Positions 1 through 6,072 of a stretch of DNA of 64,000 bases are shown here, piece by piece. The notes beneath the pieces are model-generated. The model saw only the letters and a list, made by a program, of their open reading frames with translations, was not told where the DNA came from and searched no databases. The position numbers and the translations under genes are program-made. How positions within the stretch are numbered: position 1 is the stretch's first letter; every line of letters starts with the position of its first letter. The stretch is from Aedoeadaptatus coxii (lineage in GTDB: Bacteria > Bacillota > Clostridia > Tissierellales > Peptoniphilaceae), in contig NZ_KQ960160.1 of the NCBI RefSeq assembly GCF_001553115.1, forward strand, positions 1 to 64,000. The letters run 5' to 3'.

Positions 1-3
1 ACG

Positions 4-93
4 AACCTACCCGCACACGCGGGGGTGATCCTGATACACGATAATCTTATGACCCGCGTTATCCAACCTACCCGCACACGCGGGAGTGATCCT
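4..93 (+). CRISPR. Leader-distal end of a type I-E-like CRISPR array
   Basis: Two copies of a 29-nt repeat (4-32 and 65-93) are separated by a 32-nt spacer (33-64), giving the 61-nt period typical of type I-E arrays. The repeat core CCCGCACACGCGGG is a hairpin with a five-pair stem and an ACAC loop, followed by GTGATCC, as in many actinobacterial and Firmicute I-E repeats. The second copy differs by one base (GGGAG for GGGGG), as expected for a decaying distal end. By the usual I-E repeat orientation the leader and cas genes should lie to the left, outside the window; none are seen here. Confidence 0.85.
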
Positions 94-148
94 ATGTTAG
101 CAAATAACAATGATGAGTTCGTAACGATACTGAAAGGAGGGATTGAAA

Positions 149-442
149 ATGCAAGGGTTAAGAACGCAAGAAAGCGTTAAGTTTTTAGAATTTTTTGAGC
201 ACGTTCAGAAAGAAGCGGAAAATCTGGGTAAAGTATTCTTCTTAGATTTTGGCCAATGCGACGGCACGACTTTTCAAGGGATGGAAACCGATCGATTGTT
301 TGGGTGGCTTGTGCCCAAAGAAAAAGCGGAGGAATTTAATCGGCTGTTTTTAAATGACAACATAGCCGAAGAATGGGATGCGTTTGGAGCGTGGGCCATG
401 CCCGAAATAACGGGCGGAAAAATAACGATTAAGTTTCTGTGA
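149..442 (+). CDS. Small acidic hypothetical protein (97 aa), first cassette after the CRISPR array
   Basis: I do not recognise the family. The protein is small, soluble and acidic, with an amphipathic N-terminal helix and the segment FFLDFGQCDGTTF. I chose ATG at 149 because AAGGAGG at 134-140 lies eight bases upstream; an in-frame TTG at 143 is too close to that site. The gene starts 55 bases after the last regular CRISPR repeat, and its stop codon is 10 bases before the next degenerate repeat (453-481). Its size and position suggest an immunity-type protein, but that is only inference. Confidence 0.6.
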   Translation: MQGLRTQESVKFLEFFEHVQKEAENLGKVFFLDFGQCDGTTFQGMETDRLFGWLVPKEKAEEFNRLFLNDNIAEEWDAFGAWAMPEITGGKITIKFL

Positions 443-452
443 AAGCACACTA

Positions 453-481
453 AACCTACTCGCATACGCGGGGGCGATCTC
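453..481 (+). repeat. Degenerate CRISPR-like repeat R3
   Basis: This copy matches the array repeat at 4-32 with a few substitutions (ACTCGCATACGCGGGGGCGATC). It keeps the inverted-repeat core but is followed by a gene cassette rather than a 32-nt spacer. It lies 10 bases after the stop codon of the preceding gene. Confidence 0.75.
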
Positions 482-485
482 GCTC

Positions 486-554
486 ATGAAAATTTTAGAT
501 GTTTTCAAAAAAGACGGTAAGTTAAAAATAGTGATGGAGGCGATTGTAAAATGA
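486..554 (+). CDS. Conserved 22-codon leader ORF, copy A
   Basis: A short ORF (MKILDVFKKDGKLKIVMEAI..., 22 aa) starts four bases after the CRISPR-like repeat. Its TGA overlaps the ATG of the following 85 aa gene (ATGA). Near-identical versions precede both other copies of that gene, and most differences are third-position or conservative changes. There is no good Shine-Dalgarno sequence of its own; the G-run of the repeat is the only candidate. It may be a coupling leader or the stump of a longer gene cut by the repeat. Confidence 0.5.
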   Translation: MKILDVFKKDGKLKIVMEAIVK

Positions 555-808
555 CAAAACAATTTAAACATGAACCAGACGACTACATTCCTCTGTTAGA
601 TACAGATAACGGAGAGTTAATAAGACCTGATTGGGTGAAAGATGACGAAGTATTGTTATATTTTCCGAATCCGTTGGGCAAGAAGAAAAAATCTAAATTA
701 AAACAGTGTATTAAAATCAATACACTTTCTAAAGAAGAATTCATTAAGTACCAAAAAGAAGGCAGAATTCCTGCCGATTATAAAATCGAGGAGTGGATCA
801 AATGTTAA
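551..808 (+). CDS. Cassette protein copy A (85 aa), unknown function
   Basis: This is one of three paralogous small proteins (also at 1148 and 1570) beginning MTKQFKHE.DDYIPLLD and ending KEGRIPADYKIE.WIKC. The middle segment is the most divergent part. I do not recognise a known domain. The ribosome site GGAGG (536-540) lies inside the upstream leader ORF, so translation is probably coupled. The stop overlaps the ATG of an ADP-ribosylglycohydrolase fragment. The fixed linkage suggests that an intact ancestor was a small gene upstream of a full ADP-ribosylglycohydrolase, perhaps an antitoxin or partner; this is inference. Confidence 0.65.
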   Translation: MTKQFKHEPDDYIPLLDTDNGELIRPDWVKDDEVLLYFPNPLGKKKKSKLKQCIKINTLSKEEFIKYQKEGRIPADYKIEEWIKC

Positions 809-855
809 AATCGGCTATTAACGGTTTCGCAATAGGTGACGAATGGATAATTTAA
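802..855 (+). pseudogene. N-terminal fragment of ADP-ribosylglycohydrolase, copy A
   Basis: The reading frame MLKSAINGFAIGD matches the start of ADP-ribosylglycohydrolase (DraG/ARH family) proteins, which typically begin with a helix ending in the G-D-A-L-G motif. After GD the frame runs into EWII and stops at 855. Only about 13 codons are homologous. The joint at about 841 fuses the fragment to a different small gene, whose ribosome site (AGGTGA, 833-838) is made of glycohydrolase coding sequence. Confidence 0.6.
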
Positions 856-1040
856 AAAAATATTGGGGCAAAAATATTAGACTATTAGATATTGATAATG
901 GAGAGTGGAGAGGGTTTGTTGAGGGTTATACCGATTCCAATAACAATCCGGAGGAAGAGGAGAGCATTGATGTTAGAATAGGCCATAGCCTTTACATCTT
1001 TTTTCCGTGTGACATCAAAGACATCGAAATATTAGAATAG
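843..1040 (+). CDS. Small Sm-like (LSM-type) beta-barrel protein (65 aa)
   Basis: The pattern NIRLLDIDNGEWRGFVEGYT...SIDVR...YIFFPCDIKDIEILE resembles the small LSM-like proteins common in Firmicute toxin-immunity clusters: a short open barrel with a final acidic-aromatic strand. It is paralogous to the 67 aa protein at 2227 (shared ...YIFF...IKxIEIL(E/D) ending). The start at 843 is preceded by AGGTGA. The next degenerate CRISPR repeat follows 10 bases after its stop. Function is unknown; an immunity role is plausible but not shown. Confidence 0.6.
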   Translation: MDNLKKYWGKNIRLLDIDNGEWRGFVEGYTDSNNNPEEEESIDVRIGHSLYIFFPCDIKDIEILE

Positions 1041-1050
1041 TAGGCGAGGA

Positions 1051-1078
1051 AATCTACCCGCACACGCGGGGCGATCTC
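1051..1078 (+). repeat. Degenerate CRISPR-like repeat R4
   Basis: A 28-nt copy of the array repeat (AATCTACCCGCACACGCGGG then GCGATC), one G shorter than the others in the G-run. It keeps the full CCCGC-ACAC-GCGGG inverted repeat and is followed by the second duplicated cassette. Confidence 0.8.
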
Positions 1079-1082
1079 GCTC

Positions 1083-1148
1083 ATGAAAGTTTTAGATATT
1101 TTCAAAAATGATAGTAAGTTAAGAATAGTTATGGAGGCGGTTATATAA
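1083..1148 (+). CDS. Conserved 21-codon leader ORF, copy B
   Basis: Second copy of the leader ORF (MKVLDIFKNDSKLRIVMEAVI). It begins four bases after the CRISPR-like repeat, as in copy A, and its TAA overlaps the ATG of the next gene (TAATG). Protein-level conservation with base changes between copies suggests past selection for the peptide or for the coupled initiation arrangement. Confidence 0.5.
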   Translation: MKVLDIFKNDSKLRIVMEAVI

Positions 1149-1396
1149 TGACAAAGCAATTTAAACATGAATCAGACGACTATATTCCCTTGTTAGATAA
1201 TGGGAAAATTTACATTAGGCCAGAGTGGATGCCTTACGACGAGCTGTTTGTTGATTTTGTAAATCCGCTTAATAAAAATGATATAATGCAAAAATATGTA
1301 AAAATCAACACGCTTTCAAAAGAAGAATTTATTAAGTACCGGAAAGAAGGTAGAATTCCTGCTGATTATAAAATTGAGGATTGGATAAAATGTTAA
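1148..1396 (+). CDS. Cassette protein copy B (82 aa), unknown function
   Basis: Paralogue of the proteins at 551 and 1570; nearly identical to copy C apart from a short variable stretch near residues 18-26 and scattered changes. It has no signal peptide or membrane segment and ends in the same ...EDWIKC. GGAGG (1133-1137) lies within the upstream leader ORF. Its stop overlaps the start of an ADP-ribosylglycohydrolase fragment. Confidence 0.65.
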   Translation: MTKQFKHESDDYIPLLDNGKIYIRPEWMPYDELFVDFVNPLNKNDIMQKYVKINTLSKEEFIKYRKEGRIPADYKIEDWIKC

Positions 1397-1539
1397 AATC
1401 AGCTATTTATGGATTTGCAGTAGGGGATGCGTTAGGCGTACCTTTTCAATTCAAAAAACGTGGAACGTTCAAACCTACCCGCACACGCGGGGGCGATCTC
1501 GCTCATGAAAATTTTAGATGTTTTCAAGAAAGACGGTAA
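1390..1539 (+). pseudogene. N-terminal fragment of ADP-ribosylglycohydrolase, copy B
   Basis: The longest of the three fragments. MLKSAIYGFAVGDALGVPF plus QFKKRGTF is a clear ADP-ribosylglycohydrolase start including the G-D-A-L-G-x-P-F motif. At codon 28 (1471) the frame enters the next CRISPR-like repeat, translates it out of family, and stops at 1539 inside the next leader ORF. The catalytic domain is entirely missing. Confidence 0.7.
1472..1500 (+). repeat. Degenerate CRISPR-like repeat R5
   Basis: A 29-nt repeat identical to the array repeat over its first 22 bases (AACCTACCCGCACACGCGGG then GG), differing at the end (CGATCTC instead of TGATCCT). It directly interrupts the glycohydrolase reading frame upstream and starts the third duplicated cassette. 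Confidence 0.85.
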
Positions 1540-1570
1540 GTTAAAAATAGTTATGGAGCTAGTTATATAA
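1505..1570 (+). CDS. Conserved 21-codon leader ORF, copy C
   Basis: Third copy of the leader ORF (MKILDVFKKDGKLKIVMELVI), at the same four-base distance from the CRISPR-like repeat. It ends in TAATG overlap with the next gene. The three copies together show that repeat, leader ORF and 82-85 aa gene were duplicated as one unit. Confidence 0.5.
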   Translation: MKILDVFKKDGKLKIVMELVI

Positions 1571-1818
1571 TGACAAAGCAATTTAAACATGAATCAGACG
1601 ACTATATTCCTTTGTTAGATAGTGGGGAAATTGAAATTAGGCCAGATTATATGCCCTACGATGAACTGTTTGTTGATTTTGTAAATCCGCTTAATAAAAA
1701 TGATATAATGCAGAAGTTTGTAAAAATCAATACACTCTCAAAAGAAGAATTCATTAAATATCAAAAAGAGGGTAGAATTCCTGCCGATTATAAAATTGAG
1801 GATTGGATAAAATGTTAA
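1570..1818 (+). CDS. Cassette protein copy C (82 aa), unknown function
   Basis: Third paralogue. It differs from copy B mainly in the segment around residues 18-26 (SGEIEIRPDYMPYDE versus NGKIYIRPEWMPYDE). It has the same coupled start and the same stop-start overlap with an ADP-ribosylglycohydrolase fragment. Unknown function. Confidence 0.65.
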   Translation: MTKQFKHESDDYIPLLDSGEIEIRPDYMPYDELFVDFVNPLNKNDIMQKFVKINTLSKEEFIKYQKEGRIPADYKIEDWIKC

Positions 1819-1907
1819 AATCAGCTATTTATAGTTTTGCAATAGGTGATGCATTAGGCGTGCCTTCTGATAACCTACCTGTATACGTGGGGAGTTTTCG
1901 TACATAA
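1812..1907 (+). pseudogene. N-terminal fragment of ADP-ribosylglycohydrolase, copy C
   Basis: MLKSAIYSFAIGDALGVP is again an ADP-ribosylglycohydrolase N-terminus; homology ends after about 18 codons, just before a strongly degenerate CRISPR-like repeat at 1872. The frame then stops at 1907. The three fragments stop at three different lengths, so they represent separate breakage events or staged decay. Confidence 0.65.
1872..1900 (+). repeat. Strongly degenerate CRISPR-like repeat R6
   Basis: AACCTACCTGTATACGTGGG keeps the alignment and most of the stem symmetry of the array repeat (transition changes only over the first 20 bases) but diverges afterwards. It is the last repeat-like copy I can find in the window. 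Confidence 0.6.
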
Positions 1908-1949
1908 GAACCTTATTACAATCAGATCGGGTAAAAAGGGGTTAAAGAC

Positions 1950-2333
1950 GTGAGAAAAGTCGAGGTTTATCAATCGGAAACGAATTCGATGCTTTCTATG
2001 GACTACATCGGAACTGTGGAGTATGTGGGAAAAGACGATCCCCTCAGTTTTACCAATGGAAAAACTTATATTATTGTTCGAGACAAAGATCGAAATCTTA
2101 AGGTAGTAGATGATACGGAAGAAGACTACATTTATGATCTGCAAGAGCCGAATGATATTGGGGGAATTTTCCTTTATCGAGACGATCCTTACGACATTTT
2201 AAGAGACTACATGGAGCGGTCACATCATGAGGTCAACGATAGAGATACAAGACGAGTGTTTAGGTGCGAAAGTCGGAATAGACGACCGGATATTTTACGG
2301 TGTTATTTCCGACATTACGGGCAAAGCGGATAA
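1950..2333 (+). CDS. Small beta-rich immunity-type protein, probably with a displaced C-terminus
   Basis: The first 70 residues (YIGTVEYVGKDDPLSFTNGKTY...VVDDTEEDYIYDLQEP) resemble a widespread small Firmicute family with the pattern x-Y-x-G-x-x-D-P-L-x-x-T-x-G-K-x-Y ... D-x-x-x-x-E-D-Y-x-Y, often found beside toxin-immunity genes. The start is GTG at 1950 with a weak AAGGGG upstream. The frame continues for 107 bases over the next gene in another frame (residues about 93-127 look non-homologous), suggesting that the natural end was lost by frameshift or fusion. Confidence 0.5.
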   Translation: MRKVEVYQSETNSMLSMDYIGTVEYVGKDDPLSFTNGKTYIIVRDKDRNLKVVDDTEEDYIYDLQEPNDIGGIFLYRDDPYDILRDYMERSHHEVNDRDTRRVFRCESRNRRPDILRCYFRHYGQSG

Positions 2334-2430
2334 TGATGAAACGGGTCGCGACTCGCTGACGCTTTATGACGGAAAGAATTATATTTTCTTCAGCGACAAC
2401 GAAATTAAGTCTATTGAGATACTCGATTGA
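2227..2430 (+). CDS. Small Sm-like (LSM-type) protein (67 aa)
   Basis: It has the same pattern as the protein at 843: KVGIDDRIFYGVISDIT...DSLTLYDGKNYIFFSDNEIKSIEILD. The start ATG at 2227 has GGAG (2215-2218) eight bases upstream. It is the last gene of the small-gene row and is followed by a terminator at 2449. It overlaps the out-of-frame tail of the preceding ORF, which supports the view that the preceding ORF is the damaged one. Confidence 0.6.
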   Translation: MRSTIEIQDECLGAKVGIDDRIFYGVISDITGKADNDETGRDSLTLYDGKNYIFFSDNEIKSIEILD

Positions 2431-2448
2431 GCCTCTGGTTTTCTCAAA

Positions 2449-2481
2449 AAAATCGAGCAAGCAAATTGCCTACTCGATTTT
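2449..2481 (+). terminator. Rho-independent terminator closing the small-gene row
   Basis: AAAATCGAG and CTCGATTTT form a perfect nine-pair stem, followed by ATCTTTG. It is symmetrical and may also serve the convergent pirin gene. Confidence 0.7.
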
Positions 2482-2508
2482 ATCTTTGTTCCGAAATGGA
2501 TCAAAATT

Positions 2509-3360
2509 TTACTTATTCATATGAATGGCATCTTTTATAAAGGCGCCTTTTTTTATTTCGTCGAATGCTTCGTCCAGTTCTTCTTCCGTGTTCATGACGA
2601 TGGGGCCGGGGCGCCAGGCGATTGGTTCTTTAATGGGATCGGATATAAAGACGAGAACGGCGTTTTCTTCTTCGGTTTTGTTGTCGATGACAAGGGTGTC
2701 GCCGTTATTTAAGATGGAGGCGCGAAAGTTTTCTACTTTTTGCCCTTCTATTTCCGCCTCGCCGATGAGGGTAAAGAGGGTAATGGCGCGGTTTTCGTCC
2801 ACTTTCATTTCAAAGCGTTTCCCCGGGGCGATGTGCACATCGTAGTAATCGACGGGTTGGTATTTGGAAAGGTAGCCTTCGTGGCCTTTGTAACGGCCGG
2901 CGAGAAGGCGCAGCATGCCGCCGTCGAAGGGAATTTCTTTAATTTCTTCGGAGCGGATGGGCGTGTAGGCGGGGTCTGCCATTTTGTCTTTCGCCTTCAT
3001 GTTGAGCCAAAGCTGCACGCCGAAAAGGCGCTTTACGGGGGGAAGTTTTTCTTCGTGGAGTATGCCGCTTCCCGATGTCATCCATTGCACGCCGCCGTCT
3101 GTAATGGCGTCTTCGTTGCCGAGGGAATCCCGATGCACCATGGCGCCGCTGTAAACATAGGAGATGGTTTCGATGCCTCTATGTGGGTGCATTGGAAAGC
3201 CCGCCGTGTAGTGTTGGGGATCGGTAGAATCGAAAGCATCGAGGAGTAGAAGGGGATCGCTGTCGTGCATGGTGTGGCGACTTAATACGTGGGTCAGGTG
3301 AACGCCGGCGCCGTCGATACCGGGTTTGCCTTCCACGATTCGTTTCACAGTTCTATTCAT
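2509..3360 (-). CDS. Pirin family protein
   Basis: A bicupin of 283 aa in the normal pirin size range. The N-terminal cupin carries the metal-binding set MHPHRG (His58, His60) and a later HEE (His102, Glu104), followed by a less conserved C-terminal cupin. Pirins are iron-binding proteins; several bacterial members are quercetinases and others modulate enzymes, so the substrate is not certain. I start at ATG 3360 because AAGGAAAG lies just upstream; a longer frame from 3393 lacks a good ribosome site. The gene is monocistronic and faces the small-gene row. Confidence 0.85.
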   Translation of the reverse strand: MNRTVKRIVEGKPGIDGAGVHLTHVLSRHTMHDSDPLLLLDAFDSTDPQHYTAGFPMHPHRGIETISYVYSGAMVHRDSLGNEDAITDGGVQWMTSGSGILHEEKLPPVKRLFGVQLWLNMKAKDKMADPAYTPIRSEEIKEIPFDGGMLRLLAGRYKGHEGYLSKYQPVDYYDVHIAPGKRFEMKVDENRAITLFTLIGEAEIEGQKVENFRASILNNGDTLVIDNKTEEENAVLVFISDPIKEPIAWRPGPIVMNTEEELDEAFDEIKKGAFIKDAIHMNK

Positions 3361-3506
3361 TTTTACTTTCCTTTCTTCTATTTTTTTCTTCATTATGATA
3401 TATACTCTCTCGTTTTAGATTTAAACAAGGGGAAAACTTCGTTCTTCTTTAGATTATCGTTTTATCTTGCTAAATTCGTGGTATACTATATATAAGGAGG
3501 GATAGT

Positions 3507-3947
3507 ATGTATGATAAAATTTTAGTACCTATTGACGGATCGAGAGATTCTTATTGTGCTTTAAAAGAAGCTGAACTTTTAGCTAAAACGTTTCATTCGA
3601 AGCTTATCATCCTGACTGTCTTAACGGACACGAATATTATTGAGCATTACCCCGGCGATTTTCTCACGACGGACTTCAAGAAGGCGCAAGCGGATCGCGC
3701 GGAAAGTATTTTAGAAAAAGCGAAAGAGCAAATGAAATACGACGGCGCCATTGAAACGTGTTACCGTATCGGGCGCGCTTCGGAAGAAATTATCGCCTGT
3801 GCAGAAGAAAACAAGGTAAATTTAATTGTAATGGGCAGTCGCGGTCTGGGCGGTTTTTCCAGAACGCTCTTGGGCTCTGTCTCCGACAGGGTGCTAAACG
3901 GTGCCAAGGTACCGGTACTCATCAACAAAGAAACCTGCCGCATTTAA
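3507..3947 (+). CDS. Universal stress protein, UspA family
   Basis: A single Usp domain of 146 aa. The N-terminus ILVPIDGS and the C-terminal nucleotide-binding signature MGSRGLGGF(x)8GSVSDRVL...PVLI are intact, so it probably binds ATP (UspFG/MJ0577 type). The ribosome site AAGGAGGGA lies immediately upstream. It is a soluble cytoplasmic protein, single gene, followed by a strong terminator. Physiological role: stress or starvation response by family; no specific partner is indicated. Confidence 0.9.
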   Translation: MYDKILVPIDGSRDSYCALKEAELLAKTFHSKLIILTVLTDTNIIEHYPGDFLTTDFKKAQADRAESILEKAKEQMKYDGAIETCYRIGRASEEIIACAEENKVNLIVMGSRGLGGFSRTLLGSVSDRVLNGAKVPVLINKETCRI

Positions 3948-3952
3948 CATGG

Positions 3953-3980
3953 GCCCCGCTTGTAAGTGGGGCTTTTGTTT
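3953..3980 (+). terminator. Terminator after the usp gene
   Basis: GCCCCGC and GTGGGGC form a stem around a short loop (TTGTAA), followed by TTTTGTTTTG. Confidence 0.75.
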
Positions 3981-4029
3981 TGCGGATTTTTTTGATTATA
4001 ATAGATTAGATTATGTTTGGAGGTGGCCT

Positions 4030-5025
4030 ATGAAGGTTTTAATGTTAACGGCGGAAGAAGTTAGCCGTTCCATGTCGGTAAGGGACGTTATTGAAGCGGA
4101 CAAATCCGCCATGGGGTACTACTCGTCGAAAAAGACGGATATTCCCCTGCGTACGAATTTAGATGTGAAGAAGTCGGAAGGTCAGGCTCTTTTTATGCCG
4201 GGTTTAATCGAAGGGGAAGACGCTCTGGGCGTTAAAATTATCGCCGTGTATCCAAAGAATGCGGACAAGGGTATGCCCTCTGTTCCCGCGACCATGGTGA
4301 TGATGGATGCAAAAACGGGCTTTGTGAAGGCGATTATGGACGGCACGGAGCTTACCCGCATGCGCACCGGCGGTTTAAGCGGAGCCGCTACTGATCTTCT
4401 CGCCAAAAAAGATGCGGAGGTTTTCGTCTTAATCGGTACCGGCGGCCAAGCCAAGAGCCAACTGGAATCGGTTCTCGCCGTGCGCCCCATTCAAAAGGCC
4501 TATATTTTTAATCGCAAACAGGAAAAGGCGGATGCTTTTGTGGAATCGGTAAAAGAAGATATGAAGGCATACGGTGCGGAACTTATCGGCATTTCCGATC
4601 TCGCGCCGGTGATCCCTGAAGCCGATATTATTACGGCGGTGACGACGGCGACATCGCCTGTTTTCGACGGCAACCTCGTAAAGCCCGGCTGCCATATTAA
4701 CGGCGTCGGCGCCTACACGCCTGATATGATCGAGCTGCCGCCTGAAATTGTCGCGCGCGCCGATAAGGTATATTTAGATACCATCGACGGCGTCATGCAC
4801 GAGGCCGGGGATTTAATGAAGCCTGTTCAAGACGGTCTCGTGTCCCGTGAAAAAGTGGAACACGAAATCGGAGAAGTGGTGCTCGGCACATTGGTAGGCC
4901 GGGAAAATGACGATGAGATCACCCTCTTTAAATCCACGGGATCCGCCGTTTTCGATATTGTCGTCGGTGAAAAAGTTTACCAAATGGCGAAGGAAAAAGG
5001 AATCGGACGGGAAATTCAATTGTAA
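4030..5025 (+). CDS. Ornithine cyclodeaminase / mu-crystallin family NAD(P)-dependent enzyme
   Basis: 331 aa, the usual length for the family. The dinucleotide-binding loop VFVLIGTGGQAKSQ and the substrate-side motif RTGGLSGAATDLLA are clear. Family members include ornithine cyclodeaminase, alanine dehydrogenase and imine reductases, and the sequence alone does not say which. The frame is open upstream to 3901, but GGAGG at 4019-4023 places the start at ATG 4030. It sits between two terminators and is therefore its own unit. Confidence 0.8.
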   Translation: MKVLMLTAEEVSRSMSVRDVIEADKSAMGYYSSKKTDIPLRTNLDVKKSEGQALFMPGLIEGEDALGVKIIAVYPKNADKGMPSVPATMVMMDAKTGFVKAIMDGTELTRMRTGGLSGAATDLLAKKDAEVFVLIGTGGQAKSQLESVLAVRPIQKAYIFNRKQEKADAFVESVKEDMKAYGAELIGISDLAPVIPEADIITAVTTATSPVFDGNLVKPGCHINGVGAYTPDMIELPPEIVARADKVYLDTIDGVMHEAGDLMKPVQDGLVSREKVEHEIGEVVLGTLVGRENDDEITLFKSTGSAVFDIVVGEKVYQMAKEKGIGREIQL

Positions 5026-5027
5026 GA

Positions 5028-5051
5028 AAAGCGCTTCGGCGCTTTTTTTAT
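5028..5051 (+). terminator. Terminator with UUCG loop
   Basis: AAAAGCGC-TTCG-GCGCTTTT is a perfect eight-pair hairpin with a stable tetraloop followed by a T-run, ending the cyclodeaminase transcript just upstream of cysK. Confidence 0.9.
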
Positions 5052-5125
5052 GTTTAGAATCAAAAAAGAGATGCGTTTTTTCAAACGACACAATATGTGC
5101 AGGATGTATAAAGGCGGCCATGCGG

Positions 5126-5154
5126 TTTACAGTGCGTCGGATTCACGTTATGAT
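5126..5154 (+). promoter_or_regulatory. Sigma-A-type promoter of cysK-cysE
   Basis: TTTACA (5126-5131) and TATGAT (5149-5154) are separated by exactly 17 bases. Transcription would start near 5161, which rules out the upstream in-frame ATGs for cysK and supports the start at 5192. I saw no riboswitch or T-box in the short leader. Confidence 0.65.
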
Positions 5155-5191
5155 GAAAAGACCATTCGAAGTAGAAAGGTTGGATATTATC

Positions 5192-6070
5192 ATGAAGATT
5201 ATAGACACTATCGGCCATACGCCCGTCGTACAACTTTCAATGGGCGGCGGCCGCATATATGCAAAACTTGAAAAAAATAATCCGGCGGCGAGTATTAAGG
5301 ATCGCATCGCCTACGCCATGGTGAACGACGCCATCGAAAGGGGCGCGCTGAAGCCCGGCATGAAAATCGTCGAGCCCACGAGCGGCAACACGGGCATCGC
5401 CCTTTCCCTTATCGGAAAGCAATTAGGCTATGATGTAACCATCGTCATGCCCGCCTCCATGAGCGACGAACGCAAGGCGCTGATTCGCTCCTTCGGCGCG
5501 GAGCTTCTTTTAGTGGAGGAAGGAGGCATGCAGGCGGCGGTGGATAAGGCGAAGGAACTGGCCGCTACGGGAGATTATTTTTTGCCCGATCAATTTTCCA
5601 ATCCTTCCAATCCGAAGATGCACGAAAAAACAACGGGACCCGAAATTTTAGAAGCCCTTGATTCCGTCGCCGTCTTTGTGGCAGGCATCGGCACCGGCGG
5701 CACGGTGACCGGCGTAGGCAGAGCGCTGAAGGCGAAGAATCAAAATACCGTCGTCGTGGGGATCGAGCCGGCGGAAAGCCCCCTTATAACGCAGGGAAAA
5801 GCAGGGAGCCACGGAATTCAAGGGATCGGCGCCAATTTTATCCCCGAAAACTACGATCCCGGCGTCGTGGATGAGGTGATCACCGTTACAAGCGAAGAGG
5901 CTATGGACATGGCGCGCCGTTTAAGTGCGGAAGAAGGTTTAAGCGTGGGGATTTCCGCAGGAGGCAATGTGGCAGGTGCGCTAAAACTCGCCGAACGCTA
6001 CGAAGGCAACATCGTCACGGTATTGCCCGACGCGGCGGAACGCTACATGTCGACGGATCTTTTTCAATAG
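5192..6070 (+). CDS. cysK: Cysteine synthase (O-acetylserine sulfhydrylase)
   Basis: PLP-dependent enzyme that makes cysteine from O-acetylserine and sulfide. The 292 aa protein has the PLP lysine in ASIKDR (Lys36), the substrate loop TSGNTG (63-68) and the phosphate-binding GTGGTVTG (167-174), all intact. The start at 5192 fits the promoter and a GAAAGG site upstream. The next gene, cysE, begins two bases after the stop, so the pair forms the complete serine-to-cysteine route. The short C-terminus ends DLFQ, as in typical Firmicute CysK. Confidence 0.95.
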   Translation: MKIIDTIGHTPVVQLSMGGGRIYAKLEKNNPAASIKDRIAYAMVNDAIERGALKPGMKIVEPTSGNTGIALSLIGKQLGYDVTIVMPASMSDERKALIRSFGAELLLVEEGGMQAAVDKAKELAATGDYFLPDQFSNPSNPKMHEKTTGPEILEALDSVAVFVAGIGTGGTVTGVGRALKAKNQNTVVVGIEPAESPLITQGKAGSHGIQGIGANFIPENYDPGVVDEVITVTSEEAMDMARRLSAEEGLSVGISAGGNVAGALKLAERYEGNIVTVLPDAAERYMSTDLFQ

Positions 6071-6072
6071 AC

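Noticed and set aside
3901-4029. N-terminal extension of the ornithine cyclodeaminase family protein
   Set aside because: The extra 43 residues overlap the end of the usp gene and its terminator; GGAGG at 4019 marks the start at 4030.
4907-5191. Long N-terminal extension of CysK
   Set aside because: It runs through the previous gene, its terminator and the cysK promoter; residues before MKIIDTIGHTP are not part of the family.
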